NCBI GenBank assembly: GCA_019234745.1
Contig: JAFAKZ010000065.1
Span: 1-24,258, forward strand
Direction: 5' to 3'
Length of the DNA: 24,258 bases
DNA from: Burkholderiales bacterium
Lineage (GTDB): Bacteria; Pseudomonadota; Gammaproteobacteria; Burkholderiales; Chitinimonadaceae
How positions within the stretch are numbered: the stretch's first letter is position 1; every line of letters begins with the position of its first letter. Below, one piece after another: positions 7,025-14,658 of this stretch. The notes beneath the pieces were generated by a model. It did no database searches. It was not told the origin of the DNA and saw only the letters and a list, made by a program, of their open reading frames with translations. Both the position numbers and the translations under genes were made by a program.

Positions 7025-8229
7025 TAGGCACCCTGACCCTTCATTTCAAGCGCGTTTTGCATCATCTGGTTAGCAGTGCTTTCCAGCTCGGAGGCTGCCT
7101 GGTAGCCACGCTGCGTGGTGATGATGGCGCTGAACTCGGTGGCCAAGTCCACGTTGGACGCTTCGATCGCACCCGGTGTGAGCTGGCCCCAGGCGCTGCT
7201 GGCTCCAGCTGTGCCGAGCTGCGCGTTGCTGCTGTTGGCGGTGACGAAGGTGTTGCTGCCAGCCTGCTTCAGTTCGTTGGGCGAAGAGAAATTGGCCAGC
7301 GCGACCGTGGGGCCGCTGACCGTTTGACCGTTCGTATAGGTCAGCTGCAAGACACCGCTGGCGTTGAAGGAGGTATTGCTGATCGTGCCGGCAGCATAGC
7401 CGTCGACCGTCTCCACCGCGAGCGGCGACAGCGTGCTTGGCTGGCCGGAGGTGACGGCGTTGTTCGTCGCGTTGTTCGGGTCCAGCGTGAGCGTCAGGGG
7501 GATGGCCGGCACGCCGCTGGGCGAGTAGGTGAACGTGAACGAACCCTTGGTCAGTGCGCCGCTGGTGAACACGACAGTGCCCGTGCCGACCGTGGTGCTG
7601 CCGTCGGCTACCGTTACCGTGTAGCTGCCTGCCTGGGCGCCCGGCGTAAAGGTGGCCGTCAGGGTATGGGTGCCGCCGGCCGCGTCGATCACGTTGATGC
7701 CGCTGACTACCTGGGGCGTGGCCACCGCCGAATTCAGATTGCCTTGCAGCGTAATGGTGCTCGATGCCTTGGGCGCACTGTTCTGGTAGGTTGCCTGGCT
7801 CAAGTCCTGCAAGGTACCGCTGCTGGTCAGTGCTTGCACGCGGTAGTTGCCCGTGCTGTCGACCAGGAAACCCTTGGCATCGAAGCTGAACTGGCCGTCC
7901 TGCGTGTAGTACATTTGACCCGTTTTCGGGTCCTTCAGCACGAAGAAGCTGTTACCGCTGTCGACAAGATTGGTGGCAATGCCCGTTTGCGTGGTGGCGC
8001 CAGCCGAGAAATTCACGACGCTGGGCAAGACTTGCAGGCCGCGGCCGGATGCATTGCCCGTGCCGCCTGCGACGCTATTGTCCTGCTCGAACATGTCGGA
8101 GAACTGCGAGTTCGAACCCTTGAAGCCGGGCGTATTGAGGTTGGCGACGTTGTTGCTGATGGTTTGCAGCTCTTGCGAGAAGCCGAGCAAACCTGTCATT
8201 CCGATATCGATGGAGCCGCTGAGCGACAT
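7024..8229 (-). CDS. flgE: FlgE, hook protein
   Basis: FlgE polymerises into the hook outside the outer membrane. The 401-residue length is typical. The N-terminus has the rod/hook family helix with LQTISNNVANLNTPGFKGS, and residues 90-130 include FFVLKDPKTGQMYYTQDGQF. The middle is a Thr/Ser/Gly/Asn-rich beta domain. The C-terminus has the conserved EASNVDLATEFSAIITTQRG segment followed by the terminal pairing helix, ending near NALEMKG. There is no Sec signal, as expected for a flagellar-exported protein. The ATG at 8229 is preceded by GAGAGG. It lies 17 bases after flgD, in the usual flgD-flgE order, but is followed by fliM rather than flgF. Confidence 0.96.
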   Translation of the reverse strand: MSLSGSIDIGMTGLLGFSQELQTISNNVANLNTPGFKGSNSQFSDMFEQDNSVAGGTGNASGRGLQVLPSVVNFSAGATTQTGIATNLVDSGNSFFVLKDPKTGQMYYTQDGQFSFDAKGFLVDSTGNYRVQALTSSGTLQDLSQATYQNSAPKASSTITLQGNLNSAVATPQVVSGINVIDAAGGTHTLTATFTPGAQAGSYTVTVADGSTTVGTGTVVFTSGALTKGSFTFTYSPSGVPAIPLTLTLDPNNATNNAVTSGQPSTLSPLAVETVDGYAAGTISNTSFNASGVLQLTYTNGQTVSGPTVALANFSSPNELKQAGSNTFVTANSSNAQLGTAGASSAWGQLTPGAIEASNVDLATEFSAIITTQRGYQAASELESTANQMMQNALEMKGQGA

Positions 8230-8246
8230 GGTATGTGACCTCTCGG

Positions 8247-8657
8247 TTAATGGGCTGCGATGATTTGGCTGAGTCGGACGCCGGTCAGCGGCTTTCCGCT
8301 GCTCGGCGACACGGTGAGGAGCGGCGCGTTGCCGCTGAAGTCGATCGAGCTGACGACGCCCGAGGTCGAGGTCCCGCTGTTCGATTGCACGGTCACGGTC
8401 TTGCCCAGCAAGCCGACAGTCTGTGTAGCCGTCTGAACGGCGATGGCGTTCGCCGTGTTGGTGCTGATTTCCTGCGTCTGCTCCAGTTGCGAGAACTGCG
8501 CCAGCTGCGTCACGAACTGCGTGTTGTCCATGGGCTTGAGCGGATCTTGCTGGGTGAGCTGCGTCAGCAGGATCTTCAGGAAGTCCTGCTGAGTGATGCC
8601 AGCAGCCTGCAGATTGGTATTGCCTGCCGGTGCGGCGGTAATGGGGTCAAGCGCCAT
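8247..8657 (-). CDS. flgD: FlgD, hook cap / hook assembly scaffold (short form)
   Basis: FlgD caps the growing hook. The conserved N-terminal region is clear: QQDFLKILLTQLTQQDPLKP, then DNTQFVTQLAQFSQLEQ. At 136 residues it is much shorter than the roughly 230-residue enterobacterial protein. The C-terminal part has only a small beta region (GLLGKTVTVQSNSGTS to LTGVRLSQI), consistent with the Tudor-like fold but lacking the inserted Ig-like domain. Short FlgD forms are known in other bacteria, so it is probably functional. The start at 8657 has GGAG upstream and overlaps the fliK-like stop by 11 bases, indicating translational coupling. Confidence 0.92.
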   Translation of the reverse strand: MALDPITAAPAGNTNLQAAGITQQDFLKILLTQLTQQDPLKPMDNTQFVTQLAQFSQLEQTQEISTNTANAIAVQTATQTVGLLGKTVTVQSNSGTSTSGVVSSIDFSGNAPLLTVSPSSGKPLTGVRLSQIIAAH

Positions 8658-9660
8658 GTTGCGGCTCCTCTACGGATAATGGATTGAATGGGGTCGCAAC
8701 CAGGCTGTTGGCCGAGGCCTGGCGGCCGTCAGCGGTGTGCATTGGGCGCGGTGCCTTGACGATGGTGCGGCCGTTGATGGTCGCCCGGTACAGGCGCAGG
8801 CCGTTGCCTACCATGTCGCCGGCGAGCTTGTAGACGAGCTGGGAAGCCTGACGCGCGTCGAGTGCGCCGTCGCGCACAGAAAGGCTGACGTCGCGCCCGT
8901 TCTGCACAATATGCATCTGGCGCATCTGCCAATCTTCGCCGGCTGTCGTGCGGTCCGCCGCATCGGCCGCGCGATGGGGGGTTTCAGCCGGCTCTTCGGC
9001 AGTCTCTTCAGCCGTATCGGCGTCCTGCGCATTGGCCGCAAGCGTGATCGAGGGCGCTGGGCGCAAGGGATCGGCCGCTTTGGTCGATGCGACAGCTTCG
9101 TCGGCGGTATTCGCCTCAATGGCGACATCGACGGCACCCGGTGCGGTCGTTGCGGCAAAGGATGGCGCGCCTGTCGGAGGTTGGAGCGGTGCCGCTTGCT
9201 GCCCGGCGATACTGCCGGCCGTTTGGACGGTATTGGCTGGCCGTGGCGCGTGGGTAACCTGTGCAAGGGCTGCCGTGCCCTGGGCGGCGAGTGCCGGCGT
9301 AGTGGCAGATGCCGCTGCGGCGCTCGCGATGGGCGCGGCCTGCGCCTGCTCGCCGGAGGCGGCGACTTGCTGCGTTTGAGCGACGGCCGGGTGTACGGGC
9401 ACGACCGGCGTCGTCATGCGTGGCGCCCGGGTACTGAGGGGATTGGCGCGCTGCGATGTATTACCTGCGTCGTTTGACGGCGCATGCTTGCCTTGTTCCT
9501 CACCCGGCGCCTGACGCAACTGGCCTTCTGCCTGGAAGAGTCCAAGCTGGTCCATTTCCAGCTGGCGCAGCCAGGCGTTGCGCTGACTGTCCGCATCCAG
9601 CTGCCGCGTGTTGCTTGACGTGTATTCCATGTCCGGCCGTACCGGCGTGATCTTGGTCAT
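8647..9660 (-). CDS. fliK: FliK-like hook-length control protein (by position and composition)
   Basis: FliK is a secreted ruler that measures hook length and switches FlhB specificity. This 337-residue protein has the right place (fliJ, then this gene, then flgD, flgE) and the right composition: a long, low-complexity Ala/Thr/Pro/Gln-rich region (about residues 70-250) with no signal peptide, and a more ordered C-terminal domain (about 250-320) with MHIVQNGRDVSLSVRDGALD and LRLYRATINGRTIVKA. I do not see the usual FliK C-terminal LRLxPxxLGxVxV pattern, so the assignment rests mainly on context. It could instead be an SctP-like ruler or a divergent FliK. The ATG at 9660 has GGAGAAGGA upstream and overlaps the fliJ stop as ATGA; the longer open frame begins with TTG at 9675 and is less likely. 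Confidence 0.65.
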   Translation of the reverse strand: MTKITPVRPDMEYTSSNTRQLDADSQRNAWLRQLEMDQLGLFQAEGQLRQAPGEEQGKHAPSNDAGNTSQRANPLSTRAPRMTTPVVPVHPAVAQTQQVAASGEQAQAAPIASAAAASATTPALAAQGTAALAQVTHAPRPANTVQTAGSIAGQQAAPLQPPTGAPSFAATTAPGAVDVAIEANTADEAVASTKAADPLRPAPSITLAANAQDADTAEETAEEPAETPHRAADAADRTTAGEDWQMRQMHIVQNGRDVSLSVRDGALDARQASQLVYKLAGDMVGNGLRLYRATINGRTIVKAPRPMHTADGRQASANSLVATPFNPLSVEEPQHGA

Positions 9661-10124
9661 TGCGTCCTTCTCCAATGCGTGCCGCGCAACCAGGCATCAT
9701 CGGCCTCGACAATGGCCGCTGTACCCAGTGCGCGGGCGTATTCCTCGATGGCTTCGTCACGATGCTCGTCCAGGCCTTCAGAGAGCTTTTGTAGACGATG
9801 AACCTCGTTGATTGCCTCGTCGCGTTTGTTTTCTAGCTCGGCGAGCTGTCCATGTGCGCTGTCAACCTGCCAGCGCAGGCTGGCGATATAGCTTGCGGCG
9901 AGCAGGTGCTGGTCGATGTGGATCACGCGGTCACGCCCCTGGCGCTCTGCCACGGCAACAAGTTCGGCATCGAGCTGCCCCTGCAAGGTGGCGATCCGTT
10001 CGCGCACCTGGGCGATCTCGTCGCTGAGCTGTACTACAGTCAGTCGCGCGTCTTCCAGCTCCCAGCCGCACTTGCGGCGTAGGGGTTCGAGCGCATAGCG
10101 GAATCCGCGCGGGTCACGCTTCAT
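9657..10124 (-). CDS. fliJ: FliJ, export chaperone escort / ATPase stalk
   Basis: FliJ is a coiled-coil stalk inserted in the FliI hexamer and links it to FlhA. The 155-residue product is charged and helical almost throughout, with heptad-like runs such as VRERIATLQGQLDAELVAV and LAELENKRDEAINEVHRLQ. It begins MKRDPRGFRYALEPL; the early FRYALEPL segment is typical of FliJ. The ATG at 10124 has GGGAGA 8 bases upstream and overlaps the fliI end by 11 bases. Size, coiled-coil character and position after fliI make the call secure despite low family conservation. Confidence 0.88.
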   Translation of the reverse strand: MKRDPRGFRYALEPLRRKCGWELEDARLTVVQLSDEIAQVRERIATLQGQLDAELVAVAERQGRDRVIHIDQHLLAASYIASLRWQVDSAHGQLAELENKRDEAINEVHRLQKLSEGLDEHRDEAIEEYARALGTAAIVEADDAWLRGTHWRRTQ

Positions 10125-11451
10125 CGGCGTCTCCCGCCTCGTTCGGCAGCGACTCGCATACCGACCGCAATCGCGCAATCGCTTCGGCGCGCGAACAGCC
10201 CTCGCCCTCGCGCTGCTGCAGGAACTCGGCAAGCAGCGGCTGCAGTTGGATGGCGCGGTCGATGTCGGCGCTGCTGCCATGGCGATAGGCGCCCATGGCG
10301 ATCATCTGGCGATTTTGCTCGTAGGCCGCCAGGCTTTCGAACGCGGCATGGATCAGGTCCTGCTCGCTACGGCTGGCCAGGTCGGCAATAAGGCGACTGG
10401 CGCTTTGCAATACGTCGATGGCCGGGTAGTGGCCCTGCTGCGCCAGGCGGCGCGACAGCATGATGTGGCCGTCCAGCGTGGCGCGCAGCATGTCGGAAAT
10501 CGGTTCGTTGAAATCGTCGCCTTCGACCAGTACGGTATAGAGCGCCGTGATGGTGCCGCCGGATGGCGCCGTGCCGCAGCGCTCGCACAGCTCCGGCAGC
10601 TCGGCGAAGACAGACGGGGTATAGCCGCGCGCTGTTGGCGGCTCGCCGGCAGCCAGGCCAATCTCACGCTTGGCCATGGCGAAGCGCGTGACGGAATCCA
10701 TGGTCAGTACGACGTGGCGGCCGGCGTCGCGGAAATACTCGGCGATGGCCGTGGCCGTGTAGGCGGCACGGGCACGGGCCAGCGCAGGTTGGTCCGAGGT
10801 GGCGACCACGACGACGGAGCGCTGCAGGCCTTCGTCGCCCAGGTGCTTCTCGATGAAATCGCGTACTTCGCGACCGCGCTCGCCAATCAAGGCAATCACG
10901 TTGACGTCCGCCTGCACGCGCCGCGCGATCATGCCCAGCAGCGTGCTCTTGCCCACGCCGCTGCCGGCGAAGATGCCGACGCGCTGACCGCGGCCCAAGG
11001 TGAGCATGGCGTCGATGCTGCGCACGCCGGCTTCCAACACCGTATCGACGCGCGGGCGCGACATTGGGTTGAGCGGTGTCGTTTTGAGCGGGCGTACACC
11101 CGTGGTCAGGGGTGCCGGCTTGTCGTCAAGCGGCTCGCCAAAGGCGTCGATAACGCGGCCGAGCAACTCGTCGCCCACGGCGACCTGCGGCATCTGCCCC
11201 GTCGCCACGACCGTGCTGCCGGCACCGATGCCGTGCACGGCACCGTAGGGCATCAATACGACGCGCCCTTCCTTGAGGCCGATCACTTCCGCACGCAAGG
11301 TGCGGCCACCGTGCTTCGCAGCGATGTCGCAGACCTCGCCGACCAACACGTCCGGCCCGGACGACTCGATGCCGAGCCCAGCCAGACGGCGGACATGGCC
11401 CACACGCCTTACTAGTTCGGCCTTGCGGATCGCGTCCAGGTAGTGGCGCAT
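10114..11451 (-). CDS. fliI: FliI, flagellum-specific export ATPase
   Basis: FliI is the F1-beta-like ATPase that unfolds and delivers substrates to the export gate. The 445-residue protein has Walker A GSGVGKST at residues 163-170, followed by an ALIGERGREVRDFIEKHLG segment. Walker B is HVVLTMD (about 246-252), followed by SVTRFAMAKREIGLAAGEPP. The FAELPELCERCG and DDFNEPISDMLRATLDGHI blocks are classic type III ATPase features. All catalytic motifs are intact. The ATG at 11451 has GGGAG about 9 bases upstream; a GTG lies directly before it at 11454. It is 49 bases after the 180-residue protein and lacks its usual immediate neighbour fliH, which lies at the far end of the locus. Confidence 0.97.
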   Translation of the reverse strand: MRHYLDAIRKAELVRRVGHVRRLAGLGIESSGPDVLVGEVCDIAAKHGGRTLRAEVIGLKEGRVVLMPYGAVHGIGAGSTVVATGQMPQVAVGDELLGRVIDAFGEPLDDKPAPLTTGVRPLKTTPLNPMSRPRVDTVLEAGVRSIDAMLTLGRGQRVGIFAGSGVGKSTLLGMIARRVQADVNVIALIGERGREVRDFIEKHLGDEGLQRSVVVVATSDQPALARARAAYTATAIAEYFRDAGRHVVLTMDSVTRFAMAKREIGLAAGEPPTARGYTPSVFAELPELCERCGTAPSGGTITALYTVLVEGDDFNEPISDMLRATLDGHIMLSRRLAQQGHYPAIDVLQSASRLIADLASRSEQDLIHAAFESLAAYEQNRQMIAMGAYRHGSSADIDRAIQLQPLLAEFLQQREGEGCSRAEAIARLRSVCESLPNEAGDADEA

Positions 11452-11500
11452 CACACGGTGCTCCCGGCGGCGGATTGGCGGCAGAAGAGGGCGCGCGACA

Positions 11501-12043
11501 TCACAGCCATTGGCGGACGACCTCCTTGAACTTGTGGCCCCAATGTGTGCCACGGCCCGATGCGGCGCGCGACTCGCGCACGGCCTGCCGGGCAGCTGGT
11601 ACGCCTGCAGCGAGTTTCTCCACGCAGGACGCGGCAAGCGCGCCGGCTACGTTGGGGCGGAGTGCCTGACGTACGCGCTCGCGCCGGCTCGCGTCCAGAC
11701 CTTCGACCAAGGCTTCACGCCAGGGCCAGGATTCGATGCTCAAGACGGTGCCGATCATCCAGGCCGGTTCCTGGCCCAAGAGCTGTAGCATGACCTCTGC
11801 CCCCGCGCGCCGCAGCGTCTGGCGTGGGTCGGTCTTGCCCCGCGCGGCAGGGCGCGGGCCAACTTGCGCGAGTACGGTGTCAAGCAGACCGGGATCTGCC
11901 GGCACGCCCAGCTCCGCCAGCTCAGCCAGATGGCCGGCCAGGCGTGCTCGATCGTTCTCGGGCAGTTGCGTCAGCAGCCAGTCACGGTCAGCCTGTGCGA
12001 GGCCGTGGACCAGCAGGGCGGATTGGCGGCTGGCGTCGCTCAT
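11501..12043 (-). CDS. Unassigned 180-residue protein in the fliG/sctK position
   Basis: It starts by ATGA overlap with the fliF stop and precedes fliI, exactly where fliG (flagella) or sctK (injectisomes) is found. It does not look like FliG: about half the usual length (near 330), with no recognisable FliG middle EHPQ-type motif and no charged torque helix. Visible features are an N-terminal helical segment with LAQADRDWLLTQLPENDRARL, a Pro/Arg linker (about residues 64-76), and a helical domain around EPAWMIGTVLSIESWPWREAL with a WPWR core, ending in VVRQWL. There is no signal or membrane segment, so it is cytoplasmic. It may bind the cytoplasmic tail of FliF and bridge it to the FliM-like protein, as an SctK- or reduced FliG-like adaptor. 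This is inference from position. Confidence 0.8.
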   Translation of the reverse strand: MSDASRQSALLVHGLAQADRDWLLTQLPENDRARLAGHLAELAELGVPADPGLLDTVLAQVGPRPAARGKTDPRQTLRRAGAEVMLQLLGQEPAWMIGTVLSIESWPWREALVEGLDASRRERVRQALRPNVAGALAASCVEKLAAGVPAARQAVRESRAASGRGTHWGHKFKEVVRQWL

Positions 12044-13506
12044 ACTTCGTCTCCGGGCACGGCCGGTGCGGCATCCAGCCAGTGGCGAACGCGATTCAGT
12101 ACCTCATCACGTTCTTGCGGGCTGAGTTCACGCTGCGTGGCCGCTTGGCGGCTACCGCGCCAGAGCAGGAAGCCCATGGCGAGGAAAACCAGGCAGATCA
12201 GTGCGAGCATGAACAGCGGCCGCGACGATTGCACAGGCGGCGCGCCGTGGGCATCGGGGCCTATGGTCATCACCGGTTGGGCCGGTTGCGCCGGGCTGTC
12301 GTCTGCTGTGCTATCCGGTATAGCAGGGTTGGCAGCAGGCTGTGAGCTGGCGCCAAACTGCGCGACGGAATAGACGGCCACGCTGTCGCCACGCGTGCGA
12401 TTGATGCCGGCCGCCATGTTCACGACGTCGCGTATGCGCTCGATCTGCGCGCTGTCCAGCGTCTGGCGCACCACCACGGCCACGTTGATGCGTGCCACGG
12501 CGCCGGGCGTCGTCACCGTTTGCTCCACGCGCCGGCCTACCTGATAGTCGACTTCGTGGCTGGTGTTCGACGCGGGTGCCACATGCGTTTGGCTGCCGGG
12601 CGCTTCCGCTGCCGGCTCCTGGGCCGTTTCCTTCTGGTGCGTGATCACGCCATGGTCGGCGGTGCCATTGGCACCCAATACGTTCTCCGTGGTGACCTTG
12701 GTCATATCACGGTTGAACACGACGTCCACGCTGGCGATGCTTTGGCCAGCACCGAAGGTGCGGTCCAGTACGTCGGTGACCTTGCGCGTCAGGTAGCGCT
12801 CCAGCGCTTCCTTGTTTTCCAGGTTGGTCGAACCGGGTTCGCCGTTCTCGCCATCGCCGCCGGCAGCACGTGTGAGTGCCACGCCGTGCTGGTCGATCAC
12901 CGTGACGTCCTCTTCGTGGATGTCCGGTACGGACGCGGCGACCAGGCGTTGGATTCCCTGCACCTGGCGCGGCGAGAGCGTTTTGCCTGGCTTCAGCGTG
13001 AGCGAGACGGAAGCCTTGGCTTGGGTGCCAGCCTTCTTGAACAGGCCCTGGTCCGGTTGGGCCAGGTGTACGCGGGCGGCCTGGATTTCCTCGATGGACA
13101 GGATGGTGCGCGTCAGCTCGCCTTGGAGCGCGCGCTGGTAGTTTACTTTCTGCGCGAATTCGGTCATGCCGATGTCGGCATTGTTGAACAGCTCGAAGCC
13201 AACCGTGCCGTGCAGGGGAATATCGTGCCCAACGAGCTTGAGGCGCGTCTTGTACACGTCCTCCGAGCGCACGAGGATGGTGCCGCCACCGCCGTCGAGC
13301 TTGTAGGGGACCTTCATCTTGTCGAGCTCGGCCACCATGGTGGCGGCATCCGTCGCTGCCAGGTCGCCGAACAGGACTTGGTAGTCGGGCTTCAGCAGCC
13401 ATAGGGACAGGCCGATGGTAGCTGCCGCCAGGACGACGAGGAAGAATGTCAGGCTGATGCGCGCGACGCGATCGAGGCGGGCCCAAAGCTGGGTAAAAAT
13501 CGTCAT
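12040..13506 (-). CDS. fliF: FliF, MS-ring protein
   Basis: FliF forms the membrane-embedded MS ring housing the export gate. The 488-residue protein has an N-terminal membrane helix (about residues 18-38), ring-building motifs (YQVLFGDL, KMKVPYKLD, GTVGFELFNNADIGMTEF, NYQRALQGELTRTI, ARVHLAQPDQGLF, GIQRLVAASVPDI) and a second membrane helix at about 430-449. A 39-residue cytoplasmic tail follows, with an acidic-basic helix containing LNRVRHWLD. In canonical FliF this tail binds FliG, so its retention suggests it still binds a partner, probably the overlapping 180-residue protein. It is shorter than the enterobacterial protein (about 550), mostly through a reduced periplasmic loop region. The ATG at 13506 lies 9 bases after fliE. 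Confidence 0.96.
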   Translation of the reverse strand: MTIFTQLWARLDRVARISLTFFLVVLAAATIGLSLWLLKPDYQVLFGDLAATDAATMVAELDKMKVPYKLDGGGGTILVRSEDVYKTRLKLVGHDIPLHGTVGFELFNNADIGMTEFAQKVNYQRALQGELTRTILSIEEIQAARVHLAQPDQGLFKKAGTQAKASVSLTLKPGKTLSPRQVQGIQRLVAASVPDIHEEDVTVIDQHGVALTRAAGGDGENGEPGSTNLENKEALERYLTRKVTDVLDRTFGAGQSIASVDVVFNRDMTKVTTENVLGANGTADHGVITHQKETAQEPAAEAPGSQTHVAPASNTSHEVDYQVGRRVEQTVTTPGAVARINVAVVVRQTLDSAQIERIRDVVNMAAGINRTRGDSVAVYSVAQFGASSQPAANPAIPDSTADDSPAQPAQPVMTIGPDAHGAPPVQSSRPLFMLALICLVFLAMGFLLWRGSRQAATQRELSPQERDEVLNRVRHWLDAAPAVPGDEV

Positions 13507-13515
13507 ATTGAGCTC

Positions 13516-13827
13516 TTACAACTGCATCTGCGCGATGTCGTGGTAGGCGTCCAGCAGGTGGTTGCGCACCTGCATGACGAGCTGCATCGACATTTTCGCT
13601 TCTTCAAGGTTGATCATGACCTGGTGCAGGTTGCTGGCGTCGCCGGCGGCCAGGCGCTGGACGCCGCGGTCGGCTTCGGCCAGCTTGGTGTTCAGGTCGT
13701 TCAGTTGTTCACCGAACCAGGTACCGAAGCCGCCGGCGGTGGCGCCTGCGGCCGGTGCTGCACCGCCCGCCGGGACGAGCGAGGGCAGGGAGTCGGCGGG
13801 CAGGAAGGAGATCGCTTCGATGGACAT
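13516..13827 (-). CDS. fliE: FliE, MS-ring to rod junction protein
   Basis: FliE joins the rod to the MS ring and export gate. The 103-residue length is typical. After a Pro/Ala/Gly-rich N-terminus (about residues 9-33), the conserved helical part has FGEQLNDLNTKLAEADRGVQ, GDASNLHQVMINLEEAKMSM and LVMQVRNHLLDAYHDIAQMQ, all hallmarks of FliE. There is no Sec signal. It overlaps the flgC stop as TGATG and precedes fliF, so the common flgB-flgC-fliE-fliF order is retained in this otherwise rearranged locus. Confidence 0.96.
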   Translation of the reverse strand: MSIEAISFLPADSLPSLVPAGGAAPAAGATAGGFGTWFGEQLNDLNTKLAEADRGVQRLAAGDASNLHQVMINLEEAKMSMQLVMQVRNHLLDAYHDIAQMQL

Positions 13828-14261
13828 CAGGCGCCTCCCAGTTCCAGCGCCTTGAGCGCCATCGTCTTGGCCGCGTTCATTGCGACCACGTTGGCTTCGT
13901 AGGCGCGCAGGGCGCTCGTCAGGTTGACCATTTCCGTCACCTGGTTCACGCCACTTTCCGTGACGAAGCCCTTGTCGTCGGCGTCCGGGCTGCCTGGCTC
14001 GTACACCATGTGCGGCACGGTAGGCGTGGCGACGACGCCGACCACCTGGGCACCGTGCAATTGCGTGCCGGACTGTGCTTCGAAACTGGTGGAGAAACTG
14101 GCGGCAGCCTCGCCAGACACGACCTGCATGGGCTGGAACACGGTGCCGTCGGCGCGCTTGCCGCTGTGGATGTTGGCCAGGTTGGCGGCTGTCACATCAA
14201 GGCGCAGCTTTTCCACGCTCATGCCCGAGGCGCTGATGGCGAATGCGTTGCGGTAATCCAT
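13827..14261 (-). CDS. flgC: FlgC, proximal rod protein
   Basis: FlgC is a rod subunit in the periplasm. The 144-residue protein begins MDYRNAFAISASGMSVEKLR, continues with the rod-family DVTAANLANIHSGKRADG, and ends with VNQVTEMVNLTSALRAYEAN and the pairing helix AAKTMALKALELG. The motif reads ANLANIHSG rather than the usual ANNxANxxTxG, normal variation for FlgC. The ATG at 14261 overlaps the flgB stop as TAATG. The longer open frame to 14681 reads through out-of-frame flgB sequence and is not real. Confidence 0.96.
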   Translation of the reverse strand: MDYRNAFAISASGMSVEKLRLDVTAANLANIHSGKRADGTVFQPMQVVSGEAAASFSTSFEAQSGTQLHGAQVVGVVATPTVPHMVYEPGSPDADDKGFVTESGVNQVTEMVNLTSALRAYEANVVAMNAAKTMALKALELGGA

Positions 14262-14644
14262 TAGCGCTTCCCTTCGTTGATGGCGGCGTTGACCAGCGAC
14301 ATGCGCATGCCGGTGACCTTGAGCAGCGCTTCGTAGTGCACGGTGTTTTCGGCCAGCTGTGCCGTCTCCATGTCGAGGTTGGCCGTATGGTCGCCGGCCG
14401 GCAACGGCTGGGCGCGCTCCATCACGGGCTGGATGCCGCTCAGCATATTGGCCTGCACGCGGCCGCCCTCGCTCAGCGTCTGGCGGATGCTGTCGAGCTG
14501 GGCTTCGAAGTTCACACGCGCCGGTGCGTAGCCGGGGGTATTGATATTGGCGATATTGTTCGCAATGGCCTGGTGATTCAGGCTCGCCGCGTCGAGCGCC
14601 AGCTTGAGCATGCTGGTGGTGACGGCTTCGGTCTTGTCTATCAT
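14261..14644 (-). CDS. flgB: FlgB, proximal rod protein
   Basis: FlgB is the first rod subunit. The 127-residue protein has the rod signature NHQAIANNIANINTPGYAP in its first third and a C-terminal helix around ENTVHYEALLKVTGMRMSLV. There is no Sec signal, because rod subunits travel through the flagellar channel. The ATG at 14644 has AGAAGGAAGG upstream and lies 14 bases after flgI. It is followed immediately by flgC. Having flgI directly upstream rather than downstream of the rod genes reflects the block rearrangement of this locus. Confidence 0.96.
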   Translation of the reverse strand: MIDKTEAVTTSMLKLALDAASLNHQAIANNIANINTPGYAPARVNFEAQLDSIRQTLSEGGRVQANMLSGIQPVMERAQPLPAGDHTANLDMETAQLAENTVHYEALLKVTGMRMSLVNAAINEGKR

Positions 14645-14658
14645 CGCTGCCTTCCTTC

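Noticed and set aside
7057..8238. Long plus-strand open frames opposite flgE, fliI (10246-11415) and fliF (12520-13404)
   Set aside because: They are antisense shadows of clearly recognised minus-strand genes in GC-rich DNA and have no recognisable motifs.
11501..12043. Annotation of the 180-residue gene as fliG
   Set aside because: Position fits, but length and visible motifs do not; naming it fliG would hide the main anomaly.
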